Of a stretch of 45,677 nucleotides of DNA, positions 1 to 9,788 are shown piece by piece; position 1 is the first letter of the stretch, and every line of letters begins with the position of its first letter. Origin of the DNA: Spirochaetota bacterium. GTDB lineage: Bacteria; Spirochaetota; Spirochaetia; Treponematales; UBA12059. Position numbers and translations under genes: made by a program. The stretch is from positions 1 to 45,677 of the forward strand of contig JAHIWF010000158.1 of NCBI GenBank assembly GCA_018815555.1, written 5' to 3'. Under the pieces are notes generated by a model, which saw only the letters and a list, made by a program, of their open reading frames with translations, was not told where the DNA came from and did not search any database.

Positions 1-788
1 AACACTGCGGCAAACACGGCTGCAGCCGAAGTAAACATGCCGAGATTAAACTCGGTCTTAAGCACCCCCACATTCATGATGGCCGATACGAACAGCGACA
101 GGGTCATGTTCAGGCTGCCGAAAATCATGTAGGCACGCCAGGTACGGCTGGAGGGAGCGGTAATGAAAGCGCGGAACTTGCGCAGATCTGGCCGGACCAG
201 ATTCGCCGAAGGCAGCCGGATGGAAGGACCAGCACTCAGGGCAAAAAGCGCTGCAACGGCACCGGCCAGATAGATCCCGGTATAACCGGCCCGCACCGAA
301 GTAAAACGCATAAACAGCCCGGCCAGGAAGGGCATGGTTACGGCAATCACGATGGTACCTACCTGAATGGACAGCAATAGACTGTCACGGTTGTCATTTT
401 CGGTCAGGCAGCTGAATGCGGCATGCCGGGTAGACCAGAAGAAACCTTCGGCCGCTCCCTTAAGCATAAAATAGACCAGAATCATCCAGGGCATTTCGCT
501 TGTCGGCATGAAAAAAAACATCAAAGCGCCGATGAGCACCTGAAAAAGCAGGGCCAGGCGGAAGCCGCGCGAATAGCGGCCGGAAGCCACCCGCATTGTA
601 GAAAAAATGAAAACTGCCGCCAGACAACTGTAATAGAAGAGATACAGAAAAGACAGCAATACGAAAGAACCGGTAAGCCGCAAAGTAAAGGCAATATCAA
701 AACTGCCGGCTACAGCGGTATATAACGAATAGGTAACCACATACCAGGCGATGCTTCTGGTGGTACTTTGCTGTATCTTTTTGAACAT
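1..788 (-). CDS. MFS transporter, partial (C-terminus runs off the left edge)
   Basis: Open frame on the minus strand from ATG at 788 (MFKKIQQSTTRSIAWYVVTYSLYTAVAG...) to the window edge; hydrophobic MFS-like segments. Not in the ORF track because it is incomplete. Confidence 0.75.
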   Translation of the reverse strand, partial: MFKKIQQSTTRSIAWYVVTYSLYTAVAGSFDIAFTLRLTGSFVLLSFLYLFYYSCLAAVFIFSTMRVASGRYSRGFRLALLFQVLIGALMFFFMPTSEMPWMILVYFMLKGAAEGFFWSTRHAAFSCLTENDNRDSLLLSIQVGTIVIAVTMPFLAGLFMRFTSVRAGYTGIYLAGAVAALFALSAGPSIRLPSANLVRPDLRKFRAFITAPSSRTWRAYMIFGSLNMTLSLFVSAIMNVGVLKTEFNLGMFTSAAAVFAAV

Positions 789-885
789 GATAGGAGACTA
801 TAGACAGCCGTTCAGGCAATGGCAAGGGGGGATAAACAGCTCCGTCGGCAAGATGCGCTACAAGGCCAACAGTCAGAAAATCCAG

Positions 886-914
886 TTGAAGAACTGTCTG
901 TCTGATGCTACACT
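886..914 (+). promoter_or_regulatory. sigma70-like promoter of kdd
   Basis: TTGAAG - 17 nt - TACACT, preceded by TG (extended -10). Confidence 0.55.
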
Positions 915-973
915 TGAAGCGGCAGCCAGCAGCGCTCTGCTCCTGCGGCTGCCGGCAAAAAGGAGAAGGTATC

Positions 974-2014
974 ATGACCAACAATAAAGCCTGCCGCTAT
1001 GGCAGCCATCGCGTACTCGACGGAAAACGCATCCTGCCCCAGCCTGCTCAAAAGCTGGACAATACCATGACCATTTACGAAAACGAGGTGCTCATAGATG
1101 TAAGCACACTGAACATTGATTCTGCCAGCTATACCCAGATAAAAAAAGCCTGTGACGGCGACGCCGAAAGAATGAAAGCCATGATCATGGATATTGTTGC
1201 CGAGCGCGGCAAAATGCAGAACCCGGTTACCGGATCCGGAGGCATGCTCATCGGTACCGTCCGCGAAATCGGCCCGGAGTACCCCAACAAGAAACTGAAA
1301 GTCGGCGACCGCATCGCCACGCTGGTGTCGCTGTCACTTACACCGCTGAAGATCAGCAAAATTGTCAACCTCGACCCAGCTTCCGACCAGGTAGATGTCG
1401 AGGCGCAGGCCATACTTTTTGAGAGCGGCATCTTCGCGATTGTTCCCTCCGACATCCCCGAGAAACTGGCACTGGCCGTTCTGGATGTGGCCGGCGCTCC
1501 GGCCCAGGTAGACCGCCTGGTGCGCGAGGGTGATACCGTCTGCATCATCGGCGGCGGCGGAAAATCCGGCATCCTGTGCTGCTACCAGGCTATGAAGAAT
1601 GTCGGACCCTACGGCAAGGTCATCGTGGTGGAATACTCCAAGGATAACGCCCAGCGCATCATCGACATGAAATTGGCCACTGATGTTATCATCGCTGATG
1701 CCACTGACGCTATCGATGTGTACCACAAGGTAATCGCCATAACCGGCGAACGGGCCTGCGATGTAACCATCAACAATGTAAATGTCCCCAACACCGAAAT
1801 GACCTCCATCCTGATAACCAAAGGTCAGGGCCTTATCTACTTCTTCTCGATGGCTACCTCGTTTACCAAGGCCGCTCTTGGAGCAGAAGGTGTCGGCAAG
1901 GATATAGAGCTTATCGTAGGCAACGGCTATGCCAAAGGCCACTCGGACCTCTCGCTGAACATCCTGCGCGAGTCAGCCGAGATCCGGGCCATGTTCGAAA
2001 AACTATACGTCTGA
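974..2014 (+). CDS. kdd: L-erythro-3,5-diaminohexanoate dehydrogenase
   Basis: MTNNKACRYGSHRVLDGKRILPQPAQKLDN... with a GGGGKSG nucleotide-binding stretch; start reset to ATG 974 behind the SD aaaggagaagg. Confidence 0.85.
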   Translation: MTNNKACRYGSHRVLDGKRILPQPAQKLDNTMTIYENEVLIDVSTLNIDSASYTQIKKACDGDAERMKAMIMDIVAERGKMQNPVTGSGGMLIGTVREIGPEYPNKKLKVGDRIATLVSLSLTPLKISKIVNLDPASDQVDVEAQAILFESGIFAIVPSDIPEKLALAVLDVAGAPAQVDRLVREGDTVCIIGGGGKSGILCCYQAMKNVGPYGKVIVVEYSKDNAQRIIDMKLATDVIIADATDAIDVYHKVIAITGERACDVTINNVNVPNTEMTSILITKGQGLIYFFSMATSFTKAALGAEGVGKDIELIVGNGYAKGHSDLSLNILRESAEIRAMFEKLYV

Positions 2015-2025
2015 ACCAAACCGGC

Positions 2026-2052
2026 GACAGCCCGCCTGCTAAGCGGGCTGTC
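2026..2052 (+). terminator. Hairpin after kdd, candidate terminator lacking a U-tract
   Basis: GACAGCCCGC - CTGCTAA - GCGGGCTGTC, perfect 10-bp stem 12 nt after the kdd stop; not followed by a T run. Confidence 0.5.
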
Positions 2053-2122
2053 TGGCGGCTGATAAGATTGCCGGCCGGCAGAAATATTGACAGTGGCAAG
2101 CCCTTGCCGCTACACTGTCGGC

Positions 2123-3337
2123 ATGACCGAAAACAGTAACGCAGCAGCCAAAACCCGCAGCATAGTTATATTTACCTTACTAAGTTCGGTTTCATGGATG
2201 ATCTACAAAGTAGCCTTCAATCTTTTCCTGCGCGAACGCGGCTTCGACAACCAGTTTATAGGCACCATCGCCTCGTACGAAATGATCGGTTCGGCAATAT
2301 TGGGACTGGTTATTGCGGTACTGGGAGACCGCTTCGGCAAAAAGCGGGTTCTGGTCGGAATATCATTCGGATTCGGGCTGGTGCTCATACTTAAAGTATC
2401 ATTCCCGATTCCGGCATTTCTGCTGTCCATAGCCTTTCTCAGCGGCGGACTGCAGATGTCGCGGATGATGCTGTTAAATTCGCTATTGATAGATCTAACC
2501 GACCACGGCAGCCGCGGCAAAGCCTTCGGACTTAATTTCGGAGTACAGATGGGCAGCGGCCTGTTCGGAAATTTTATCGGCGGTGTACTCGGCGAGCAGA
2601 TCGGCATGACCAGTACACTGATTATCGCTGCACTACTTTATATACTGTCCAACGTATTCCTGGCAAAAATACCGAATATAAAACCAGGCAAGCTGTTGCC
2701 GCTGCGTGTTTTTTTCGACATCCGCGGCCTCTTGCCAGCCGAACGTAGCACCGTGACAAACCATCTCTTGGAAACATTTTTTGTTTCCTTCGGTGCCGGC
2801 TTGTTTGTAAACTTTGGCAATATAATTTTCAAAGACCTTTTCGATCTGTCGCCAACCATGATCGGCACGGCGCTTTCGATTGCCCAACTGGGAGCCGGTA
2901 TCGGATCGGTACTATCGTGGCGGCTGGCTCGGCGCTATGGCGCGGTTTCCTATGTCGGCCTGTTAACTTTTCTGGTGGTTCCGCTTATTATCGCGTTAGG
3001 CTTTATCCGCGACCCCTATATTTTTACAGTTTTTTACGCTGTACGCTTTTCTTTCATGAATATGACCAATCCGGTCGTTACTACCTGTGTGCTCAGTAAT
3101 GTGCCGGCCGACCGGGTTACAGCAATAAACAGTATCAAGAATACGCTCAACCATATCTCGCGCGCCATAGCGGCGGCGGTGTTCGGCCTGATCGTAGCGC
3201 TTCCTTCAGGTTATACTATCTTATTCCTGCTAAGCTCGGTGTTCTACGCACTCGGGTTTTTCTTTCTGATGCGGGTGCTGCTGCCGCTGAAACGTGCCGG
3301 CAAACTACAGAGCCTATATGGCGGAGAAAAATCATAA
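2123..3337 (+). CDS. MFS transporter
   Basis: MTENSNAAAKTRSIVIFTLLSSVSWMIYKVAFNLFLRERGFDNQFIG... GDRFGKKR motif, about 12 hydrophobic segments. The ORF-track TTG start at 2087 coincides with the -35 box. Confidence 0.85.
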   Translation: MTENSNAAAKTRSIVIFTLLSSVSWMIYKVAFNLFLRERGFDNQFIGTIASYEMIGSAILGLVIAVLGDRFGKKRVLVGISFGFGLVLILKVSFPIPAFLLSIAFLSGGLQMSRMMLLNSLLIDLTDHGSRGKAFGLNFGVQMGSGLFGNFIGGVLGEQIGMTSTLIIAALLYILSNVFLAKIPNIKPGKLLPLRVFFDIRGLLPAERSTVTNHLLETFFVSFGAGLFVNFGNIIFKDLFDLSPTMIGTALSIAQLGAGIGSVLSWRLARRYGAVSYVGLLTFLVVPLIIALGFIRDPYIFTVFYAVRFSFMNMTNPVVTTCVLSNVPADRVTAINSIKNTLNHISRAIAAAVFGLIVALPSGYTILFLLSSVFYALGFFFLMRVLLPLKRAGKLQSLYGGEKS

Positions 3338-3425
3338 GGCATTTTAGAATAGCCAGAGCGAGCATATTTATTCTCCAACCCGGACACTTGCCGGCCGCCG
3401 GAACTGCGGCCATACTGTCAGTGTA

Positions 3426-5921
3426 ATGTTTTCATTTCAACAAACCGGATTGCCGATAGAAGCCTACCTGGATACCATAGCTTCGCGGCTTGCGGCGACC
3501 GGCACCCTGGTGTTGCAGGCAGAACCGGGGGCAGGCAAAACCAGTCTGGTGCCGCTCGTCCTGGCTAAACACTTTCATGGCCATATTCTGGTTATGGAAC
3601 CGCGCCGGGTGGCCGCGTTGCGTGCCGCCGAATACATGGCGGAGCTGACTGGAACACAGATCGGCAAAGAAATCGGCTATGCAGTCCGCGGCGACAGCCG
3701 GCAAAGTACCGCCACCAGGATACTCTGTGTTACCCCGGGCGTACTGCTTGCCCTGCTGCGTGAAGATCCGTTGCTGGAGCGAGTCGGGGCCGTCATACTG
3801 GACGAGTTTCATGAACGCTCAGCACAGGCCGATCTGGCTTTTGCCTTCCTGCGCGAAGCGCGCCGCGCCGGCGCGGAATGTGCGCTCCTGGTAATGTCGG
3901 CGACTATAGACGGCAAAGCTGCGGCGCAAGCGCTGGCTGATACGGATTCTGAGCCTGCCCTGCTTTCGGTTCCCGGCCGCAGTTATCCGGTAGAAACCCG
4001 CTATCAGCCACTGCCAACCGGTCGGGGCTTCGAGCAGGCTTTGGCTGAGCTGGCGGTTAATCTGGCCCGCCAGATACAAGGCGATGTACTGGCTTTTCTG
4101 CCGGGAGCCGCCGAAATTGCCCGAGCCCGAGAGGCGGCCCTGCAGCTCGGCATGGATGCAATTGCCCTGCACGGGTCAGCCCCGCTGGCCGAACAGCACA
4201 GGGCAGTGGCTCCGGCTGCCAATGCCGCTCAGCGGGTGGTTTTTGCCACCAGCATTGCTGAATCCAGCCTTACTGTAGCCAGGGTGCGCGGCGTTGTCGA
4301 CTCGGGCCTTGCCCGCCTCACCCGCTATCATCCTGGCAGTGGCCTAAACCGTCTGGTAACCGAGCGGCTTACCCGGGACCGGGCCGATCAGCGGCGGGGA
4401 CGTGCCGGACGCCTGGGACCTGGGGTCTGTATCCGCACCTGGGCCGAGCATGATCCACTGGTCGAACGGGCTATCCCGGAAATACTGCGCTCGGACTTGT
4501 CAGCCCTGGTACTGGATGCCGCTGCCTGGGGTGCCAGATCGCGTCTGGATCTTGCCTGGCTGGAAGCCCCTCCGGAGGCTGCCTGGCAGTCTGGGGTAGA
4601 ACTTCTGCAGCTGCTTGGCGCGCTGGACGATACGGCAGGCATAACAACGGCCGGCCGGGACCTGCTTAAGCTTGGCACTGAGCCTCGCTTGGCGGCCATG
4701 ATCATACAAGCACTGGACCATAACCGTGGCCAGGCTGCCTGCCGCCTGGCGGCCCTGCTCAGCGAAGATAGTCAGAGCAGCGACTGCGATCTGGCAGAGC
4801 ACCTGAACGACTTTCCCAGGCTGGCCACCAGCCGCGCGCGGAACGAAGCAAACCGGCTAAGCCGCGCAGCCGGACTGGAAGCAAACGCTGCAGCCGCTTC
4901 CCGGCTCGATTCTGGCTCCGCCGCGCGTACAGACACCGGCCGCCTGCTTGCAGCGGCATGGCCGGACCGCATTGCCCGCAAAGAACGCGGAGAGGGGATG
5001 GAAGCGCTATTCCGCATGGCTACCGGACGGGTACTGCGTGTACGCGGTAGACTTGCCAGCGCGGCCTGGATCGTCATAGCTGATGCCGATGCCGGCCAGA
5101 CTGAGGGCCGGGTGTATGCCGCGGCGGCTATAAGCGAGGCCGATGCCCTGAAGACGCTGGCCAGGCTGAGCACGGAAAGCGTAGAACTGGAATGGCAGGG
5201 TCTGCAGGCCAGAGCCAGAAAGCGTCGAAAAGCCGGGGTCCTTGTTCTGGAAGAAGTTATTTTACCCTCGCCGTCTGCTGAAGATGTCCGTACCAGCCTA
5301 ATGGAGCGGCTGCACAGCGAGAGGCTTGGCATTCTGCCCTGGGGGCACGGCTCCGGCAGCCCGCAGGCTTTGCTGGAGCGGCTGCGCTGGTATACTCAGC
5401 GCAAGCAGGAAGTCTCAGTTGAAAAAAACTTCACAGATAGGTTTGATGAACATAGCCTCATAAATAATGCCGAAGCATGGCTTGCCCCCTGGATTAACGG
5501 TGGCCCGGGTGATTGCCTTGATGAAAAAATGTTGGCACAAGCTTTGCTTGGACTTCTGGATACTGCGGAAAGACGGGCCTTCGAAAAGGAAGCTCCCGCC
5601 AGTCTGCTTTTGCCTTCCGGCGCTCGCCGGCCGCTGGAATATCCGGCCGGGCAGGCCCCGCTGCTGGAAGCCCGTATCCAGGAATTCTACGGCCTGGACA
5701 CCCACCCCCGCATCATGGGCCTGCCGGTACTGCTGCGGCTGCTGTCTCCGGCCGGCCGGCCGGTGCAGACAAGCGCGGATCTGCCCGGTTTCTGGCGCGG
5801 CTCCTGGAAAGAAGCACGCAAAGAACTGCGCGGCCGTTATCCGAAACACGACTGGCCGGAAGATCCTGCCAGCGCTAAACCCGGTCTGTCCAGTCTTAAA
5901 AGCCGACGCTTGCCGACTTAA
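3426..5921 (+). CDS. hrpB: ATP-dependent helicase HrpB
   Basis: DEAH helicase motifs: QAEPGAGKTSLVPL, DEFHERS, MSATIDG, QRRGRAGRLGPG; HrpB-type C-terminus. Confidence 0.9.
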   Translation: MFSFQQTGLPIEAYLDTIASRLAATGTLVLQAEPGAGKTSLVPLVLAKHFHGHILVMEPRRVAALRAAEYMAELTGTQIGKEIGYAVRGDSRQSTATRILCVTPGVLLALLREDPLLERVGAVILDEFHERSAQADLAFAFLREARRAGAECALLVMSATIDGKAAAQALADTDSEPALLSVPGRSYPVETRYQPLPTGRGFEQALAELAVNLARQIQGDVLAFLPGAAEIARAREAALQLGMDAIALHGSAPLAEQHRAVAPAANAAQRVVFATSIAESSLTVARVRGVVDSGLARLTRYHPGSGLNRLVTERLTRDRADQRRGRAGRLGPGVCIRTWAEHDPLVERAIPEILRSDLSALVLDAAAWGARSRLDLAWLEAPPEAAWQSGVELLQLLGALDDTAGITTAGRDLLKLGTEPRLAAMIIQALDHNRGQAACRLAALLSEDSQSSDCDLAEHLNDFPRLATSRARNEANRLSRAAGLEANAAAASRLDSGSAARTDTGRLLAAAWPDRIARKERGEGMEALFRMATGRVLRVRGRLASAAWIVIADADAGQTEGRVYAAAAISEADALKTLARLSTESVELEWQGLQARARKRRKAGVLVLEEVILPSPSAEDVRTSLMERLHSERLGILPWGHGSGSPQALLERLRWYTQRKQEVSVEKNFTDRFDEHSLINNAEAWLAPWINGGPGDCLDEKMLAQALLGLLDTAERRAFEKEAPASLLLPSGARRPLEYPAGQAPLLEARIQEFYGLDTHPRIMGLPVLLRLLSPAGRPVQTSADLPGFWRGSWKEARKELRGRYPKHDWPEDPASAKPGLSSLKSRRLPT

Positions 5922-5939
5922 ATCAAATATCGGGCAGGC

Positions 5940-7100
5940 TTACTCGTTGTACATGCCCTGCCGGATATCATTTCGTTCCAGCCGGATCGTAAGGCTGGTA
6001 CGGTTATAACGGCGGTCGATCCGGATGTATAAACGAACCAGGCCGACTTCGCCGGAAAATTCAATATCGCTGCCGTTTTTACTGGCAACGGTAAAGCTGC
6101 CAAGTTCTGAGCCGACCTGTAATTCCGGATGCAGGATCAAGCCATCGGCAGCATCAAGCGGATTTAGCTTCAGCACAGCCTGGACCGGTTCTCCGCTGCG
6201 GTCCAGAAAATCGAAACTGCGTTCGTCTGTCGCCCGCGCTTTGGTCGCTGCGTCATAATAATACGTCTCGTTCAGTAATTGCTGCAAATCATACAATATT
6301 GAATTAAGGTCCCTGGTTCCGTCGCGCAGCACTTTGCGCTCGCCGGGAGCAAGTTCAAAATCGACCTGCCAGTCGGCAAAACGTATTTCAGGCTGAATCA
6401 CGACACCAAAACCCCGCCCCAGATGTATGCGCACGCTGTGCCGGCCGGGTCGTACTTTTTCCAGCACATAGGGCTCGGTAATTGATCCGGTGGTATAGCC
6501 GACAAATTCACCGTCGAAAAATATTTCGCCACGGATCAGATAGGAATGTATGGCTATGCTGCCGGGTTCTTCATTACGCAATGACACTATTCCGCGCTCG
6601 CCGCCGCTGCCGGCGAATTCGGGGCGGCTGCCGGTAAGGTATTCGACCAGGCTCTCGGCCGCCATATGCACGGTATTCTCGGTGCCGCCGCGCTCCACAA
6701 AGGCTCCGGAACGGCCACTGGCAACATTTACCACCTTTACTGTAACCAGCACCTCGGTTGACAAGGCGACATAATCGGCCGAGACAAGGAAATCGGCACC
6801 CAGTAGTTGGCCTACCCGCTGGCTGCTGTCGGTGTTGTCCAGTAAACCGCTCAGCTGCAGTTCCTGCTCGCGCAGTACCCGGTCCAGGCTATTGCGGTCC
6901 ACCAGTGTTATGCCGGGTGCACGGGTAAGATCGAAAAGCAATAAGCCCTGAATGATGCCGCCGACGTAATCACTGCGTGGATCGATATCCAGATTGCGGA
7001 CCGAAAGAAAAGCCACCTTTGGGCCGGTGGCAACAGGCTGTGCGGTAAGGGAGCTGGTCACTATAGCCAATACAAGCAAAAAAAAGCCAAGCTGTTTCAT
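5940..7100 (-). CDS. Exported CsgG-like protein with PEGA-like domain
   Basis: ATG at 7100 gives signal peptide MKQLGFFLLVLAIVTSSLTAQ; CsgG-type PKVAFLSVRNL...LVDRNSLDRVLREQELQLSG..GQLLGADFLVSA; PEGA-like IFFDGEFVGYTTG...LEKVRPGRHSVRI. Confidence 0.65.
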   Translation of the reverse strand: MKQLGFFLLVLAIVTSSLTAQPVATGPKVAFLSVRNLDIDPRSDYVGGIIQGLLLFDLTRAPGITLVDRNSLDRVLREQELQLSGLLDNTDSSQRVGQLLGADFLVSADYVALSTEVLVTVKVVNVASGRSGAFVERGGTENTVHMAAESLVEYLTGSRPEFAGSGGERGIVSLRNEEPGSIAIHSYLIRGEIFFDGEFVGYTTGSITEPYVLEKVRPGRHSVRIHLGRGFGVVIQPEIRFADWQVDFELAPGERKVLRDGTRDLNSILYDLQQLLNETYYYDAATKARATDERSFDFLDRSGEPVQAVLKLNPLDAADGLILHPELQVGSELGSFTVASKNGSDIEFSGEVGLVRLYIRIDRRYNRTSLTIRLERNDIRQGMYNE

Positions 7101-7137
7101 GCCGGAAAGTATACGATGCAGCAGCTGATAAGACAAG

Positions 7138-9645
7138 TCAGTGCCTGTGCTGCGGTTTTAGCGGCAAGCGCAGCGTAAAGCAGCTGCCCTTGCCGGGGGC
7201 AGTCTGTACATCAATGCTGCCGCCATGCAGCTCGGCAAAACGGCGGGCAATAGGCAAACCCAAACCGGTACCCGGTCGCTGCTCAGCCGGCGAACCAACC
7301 TGCTCGAACTCGGCAAAGGCCTGTGACACTCTCAGTGGATCCATACCCACACCGCTGTCTTCTACTGAAATCAGCACTGCCAGTGGTACTGCACCTGGGG
7401 CAGCCTCGGGCATCGTCTCCGGTACGGCCTCAGCCCGAATCCGGATAAAACCTTCATCGGTGTATTTTGCGGCATTGGAAATCAGGTTAAGCAATATTTG
7501 CCGGATTCGGGTGCGGTCGGCCTGTAGCAGAGGCAGCTCGGAAGCCGTCTCGATCAGAATCCGCACCGGCCGGCCTTGCACCAAAGACTGTGCGGTTTCT
7601 GCCAGTTCAACCAGCAGCGGACGCAGATCAAGCGCTTCTAATTGCAGCTCTAGTTTACCGGATTCTATTTTGGCCAGATCAAGAATGTCATTGATCAGTC
7701 CCAACAGATATTCACCGGATTTTTCTATGCGGGCCAGCAGGTCCTGTTGTCCTTCTTCCAGCGGACCATCGCTGCCGGAGCGCAGCAGATAGGCAAAGTT
7801 GATTATTGAATTGAGCGGAGTACGCAGCTCGTGCGACATGCCGGCCAGAAATCGGGACTTCTGGCGATTTGCCTCTTCGGCTGTCGCCCGGGCAACTGAT
7901 ACTTGCTGTCTGGCCTTCTCACGTTCCTCCAGCAGCAAAGAAGCCTTTATAGCCCTGGATAACTGGCTGCGCAGAATCTCGCAAATTCGCGAATTTGCCG
8001 GCTCGGTTCCCACCAGTGCAATACCTAGTGCTTCTTCGCGGAAATACAGCGGCACTACCATTAAATCATAGCGGCACATGGGGAAAAAATCGGCTGGTGC
8101 CAGCAGGCTCGAGTCATACTCAAAGTTTTCCAGCGGTAACGGCTTGTCGTGATTCCAAGCTACCAGCAGCCGGCAGCGACTGCGCAAGGCCGCCGCAGGC
8201 CCGCAATACAATGAAAGGGCAAAATCATGGATTCCCAGGCCCGGCAAACCCTGAACCAATGCTTCGCGCAATTCATCCAGCCCCAGGGTTACTCCGGTTT
8301 GCTCCATGGTGTCAGACAACAACTCGTTCGATGTTTCAATTTCCAGAATGCTTCGCTCAAAGTGACGAGTTGCCATATCTGCCGCCGTAAGCCGGGCCGC
8401 TACGGCAGTGCGCCGGAAGTGAGCATTATTCAATATTGTGTTGGGAAATTCCTCTAATATTCCGTCCAGGGCCCGGCCGGTGGCGATATTCTGAATCAGC
8501 AAGGATATAAAATCCTGACGCAGCTCGTTTGAACTGCGGGGGCCGGCCTTCGCCTCATTCTGATACGGCTCTTCAAAGGCCTGCAGAAAATCGTCCAGCC
8601 CGGATACGGCTTGCTTATCGTCATCGGGCAGCACGGACTGCCTTAAAAAGGTTTTGGTGGCTCTCGCTTTCCAGGTGGCATCCGCCGGCCCAAGACTGCG
8701 CTGCAGGCAGAAATCAGGCTCCAGGGCAATGCGGATACGTTCTGGCAGGCAGGAGCAGGATCGCCGGATGACCAGCTCGGTATCCAGCAAGCTCACTTCG
8801 TTCACCATCCTGCCTTCCAGCAAATCGGCGACTTTATCAATGCAGAGCTCAGCCATTCTGGCGAACGAGTAGCGTACCGTCGACAGAGGTGGATCGGAGC
8901 AGGGGGCATCGGCCCGATCGTCAAAACCGGCTACAAGGATGTCGGCCGGAACCCTTATTCCCCGCTTGCGCAATTCTTTGATTACACCGAGCGCAATTGG
9001 ATCATTTGCACACAGTATCGCATCAAACTGAATATTGCGGTGATCCAGCAGCGAGGTAATCGCCCTTGCACCGGTGGCCTCGTCAAAATATCCGGCACAT
9101 ATCAAAGCCGGATCTGACTCCAGCCCGCATTCTGCCAGAGTGGTCAAATAGGCGCTGTATCTGGCATCGGCTTCAGGATGACCAGCTGGCCCACGGACAA
9201 AAGCTACCCGCTGAGCTCCGTGGTCCAGTATCAGGTGCCGTAGCATCTTGCGGATACCGCCGGCATTGTCCCCAATTACACAGGGGATCCCGGGGAAATG
9301 ATAGGCTGCACTGACCAGTGGAATATTCGTGAAGCGCCCCAGAAAACTTTGCAGCAGCGGACCACCAGTAAACACTGCCATCTCGCCGGCCCAGGCGACA
9401 ATAGCATCAAAGGGTTGGCTGTCAATTATCTCAAACAGGGCATTGCCGGTTGCCGCAAATCCGCGGGTATCGCCAAGCATGCCGCCGCCTATGGCTATAG
9501 TATTTAGCCCGCGGCGGCTGGCGCCTTCTACGGCTCCGGCCCAGAATTGCCGGTCGATCAGAAAACGCGGCCCGGCGAACAATACGCCTACGGTCGGGTG
9601 CGAGTTCTGTGGCGACCTTTCTTTACTATTCAACGGCGCGGACAT
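7138..9645 (-). CDS. Soluble sensor histidine kinase with N-terminal LacI-type ligand-binding domain
   Basis: Peripla_BP_3-like N-terminus (TVGVLFAGPRFLIDRQFWAGAVEGA...ILCANDPIALGVIKELRKRGIRVPADILVAGFDD) without HTH or TM; HisKA SRFLAGMSHELRTPLNSI; HATPase motifs LISNAAKYTD, GTGLGLPIARRFAELHGG. Confidence 0.85.
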   Translation of the reverse strand: MSAPLNSKERSPQNSHPTVGVLFAGPRFLIDRQFWAGAVEGASRRGLNTIAIGGGMLGDTRGFAATGNALFEIIDSQPFDAIVAWAGEMAVFTGGPLLQSFLGRFTNIPLVSAAYHFPGIPCVIGDNAGGIRKMLRHLILDHGAQRVAFVRGPAGHPEADARYSAYLTTLAECGLESDPALICAGYFDEATGARAITSLLDHRNIQFDAILCANDPIALGVIKELRKRGIRVPADILVAGFDDRADAPCSDPPLSTVRYSFARMAELCIDKVADLLEGRMVNEVSLLDTELVIRRSCSCLPERIRIALEPDFCLQRSLGPADATWKARATKTFLRQSVLPDDDKQAVSGLDDFLQAFEEPYQNEAKAGPRSSNELRQDFISLLIQNIATGRALDGILEEFPNTILNNAHFRRTAVAARLTAADMATRHFERSILEIETSNELLSDTMEQTGVTLGLDELREALVQGLPGLGIHDFALSLYCGPAAALRSRCRLLVAWNHDKPLPLENFEYDSSLLAPADFFPMCRYDLMVVPLYFREEALGIALVGTEPANSRICEILRSQLSRAIKASLLLEEREKARQQVSVARATAEEANRQKSRFLAGMSHELRTPLNSIINFAYLLRSGSDGPLEEGQQDLLARIEKSGEYLLGLINDILDLAKIESGKLELQLEALDLRPLLVELAETAQSLVQGRPVRILIETASELPLLQADRTRIRQILLNLISNAAKYTDEGFIRIRAEAVPETMPEAAPGAVPLAVLISVEDSGVGMDPLRVSQAFAEFEQVGSPAEQRPGTGLGLPIARRFAELHGGSIDVQTAPGKGSCFTLRLPLKPQHRH

Positions 9646-9712
9646 ACAATGCTCCTGTATACAATCAATAAGCTATCAGGACATTTCTGTCAAATATCAT
9701 GCGCACAAATAA

Positions 9713-9745
9713 AAAGCCCGACTGTATCGCATACAGCCGGGCTTT
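9713..9745 (-). terminator. Rho-independent terminator downstream of the fabF/NMO operon
   Basis: AAAGCCCG a CTGTAT CGC ATACAG c CGGGCTTT, with T-rich flank on the minus strand. Confidence 0.85.
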
Positions 9746-9788
9746 AAACTAACAATAAAATCAAGAATTTAGCATAAATGCTTAGGGC

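Noticed and set aside
1334-1942. 202-aa antisense ORF opposite kdd
   Set aside because: Lies fully antisense to a confident CDS with no SD or recognisable domain; typical of GC-rich shadow ORFs.
905-2014. ORF-track start of kdd at 905
   Set aside because: The upstream extension overlaps the promoter; ATG 974 has a proper SD and matches the expected protein start.
2087-2122. TTG start of MFS at 2087
   Set aside because: The TTG is the -35 TTGACA; the coding start is ATG 2123.
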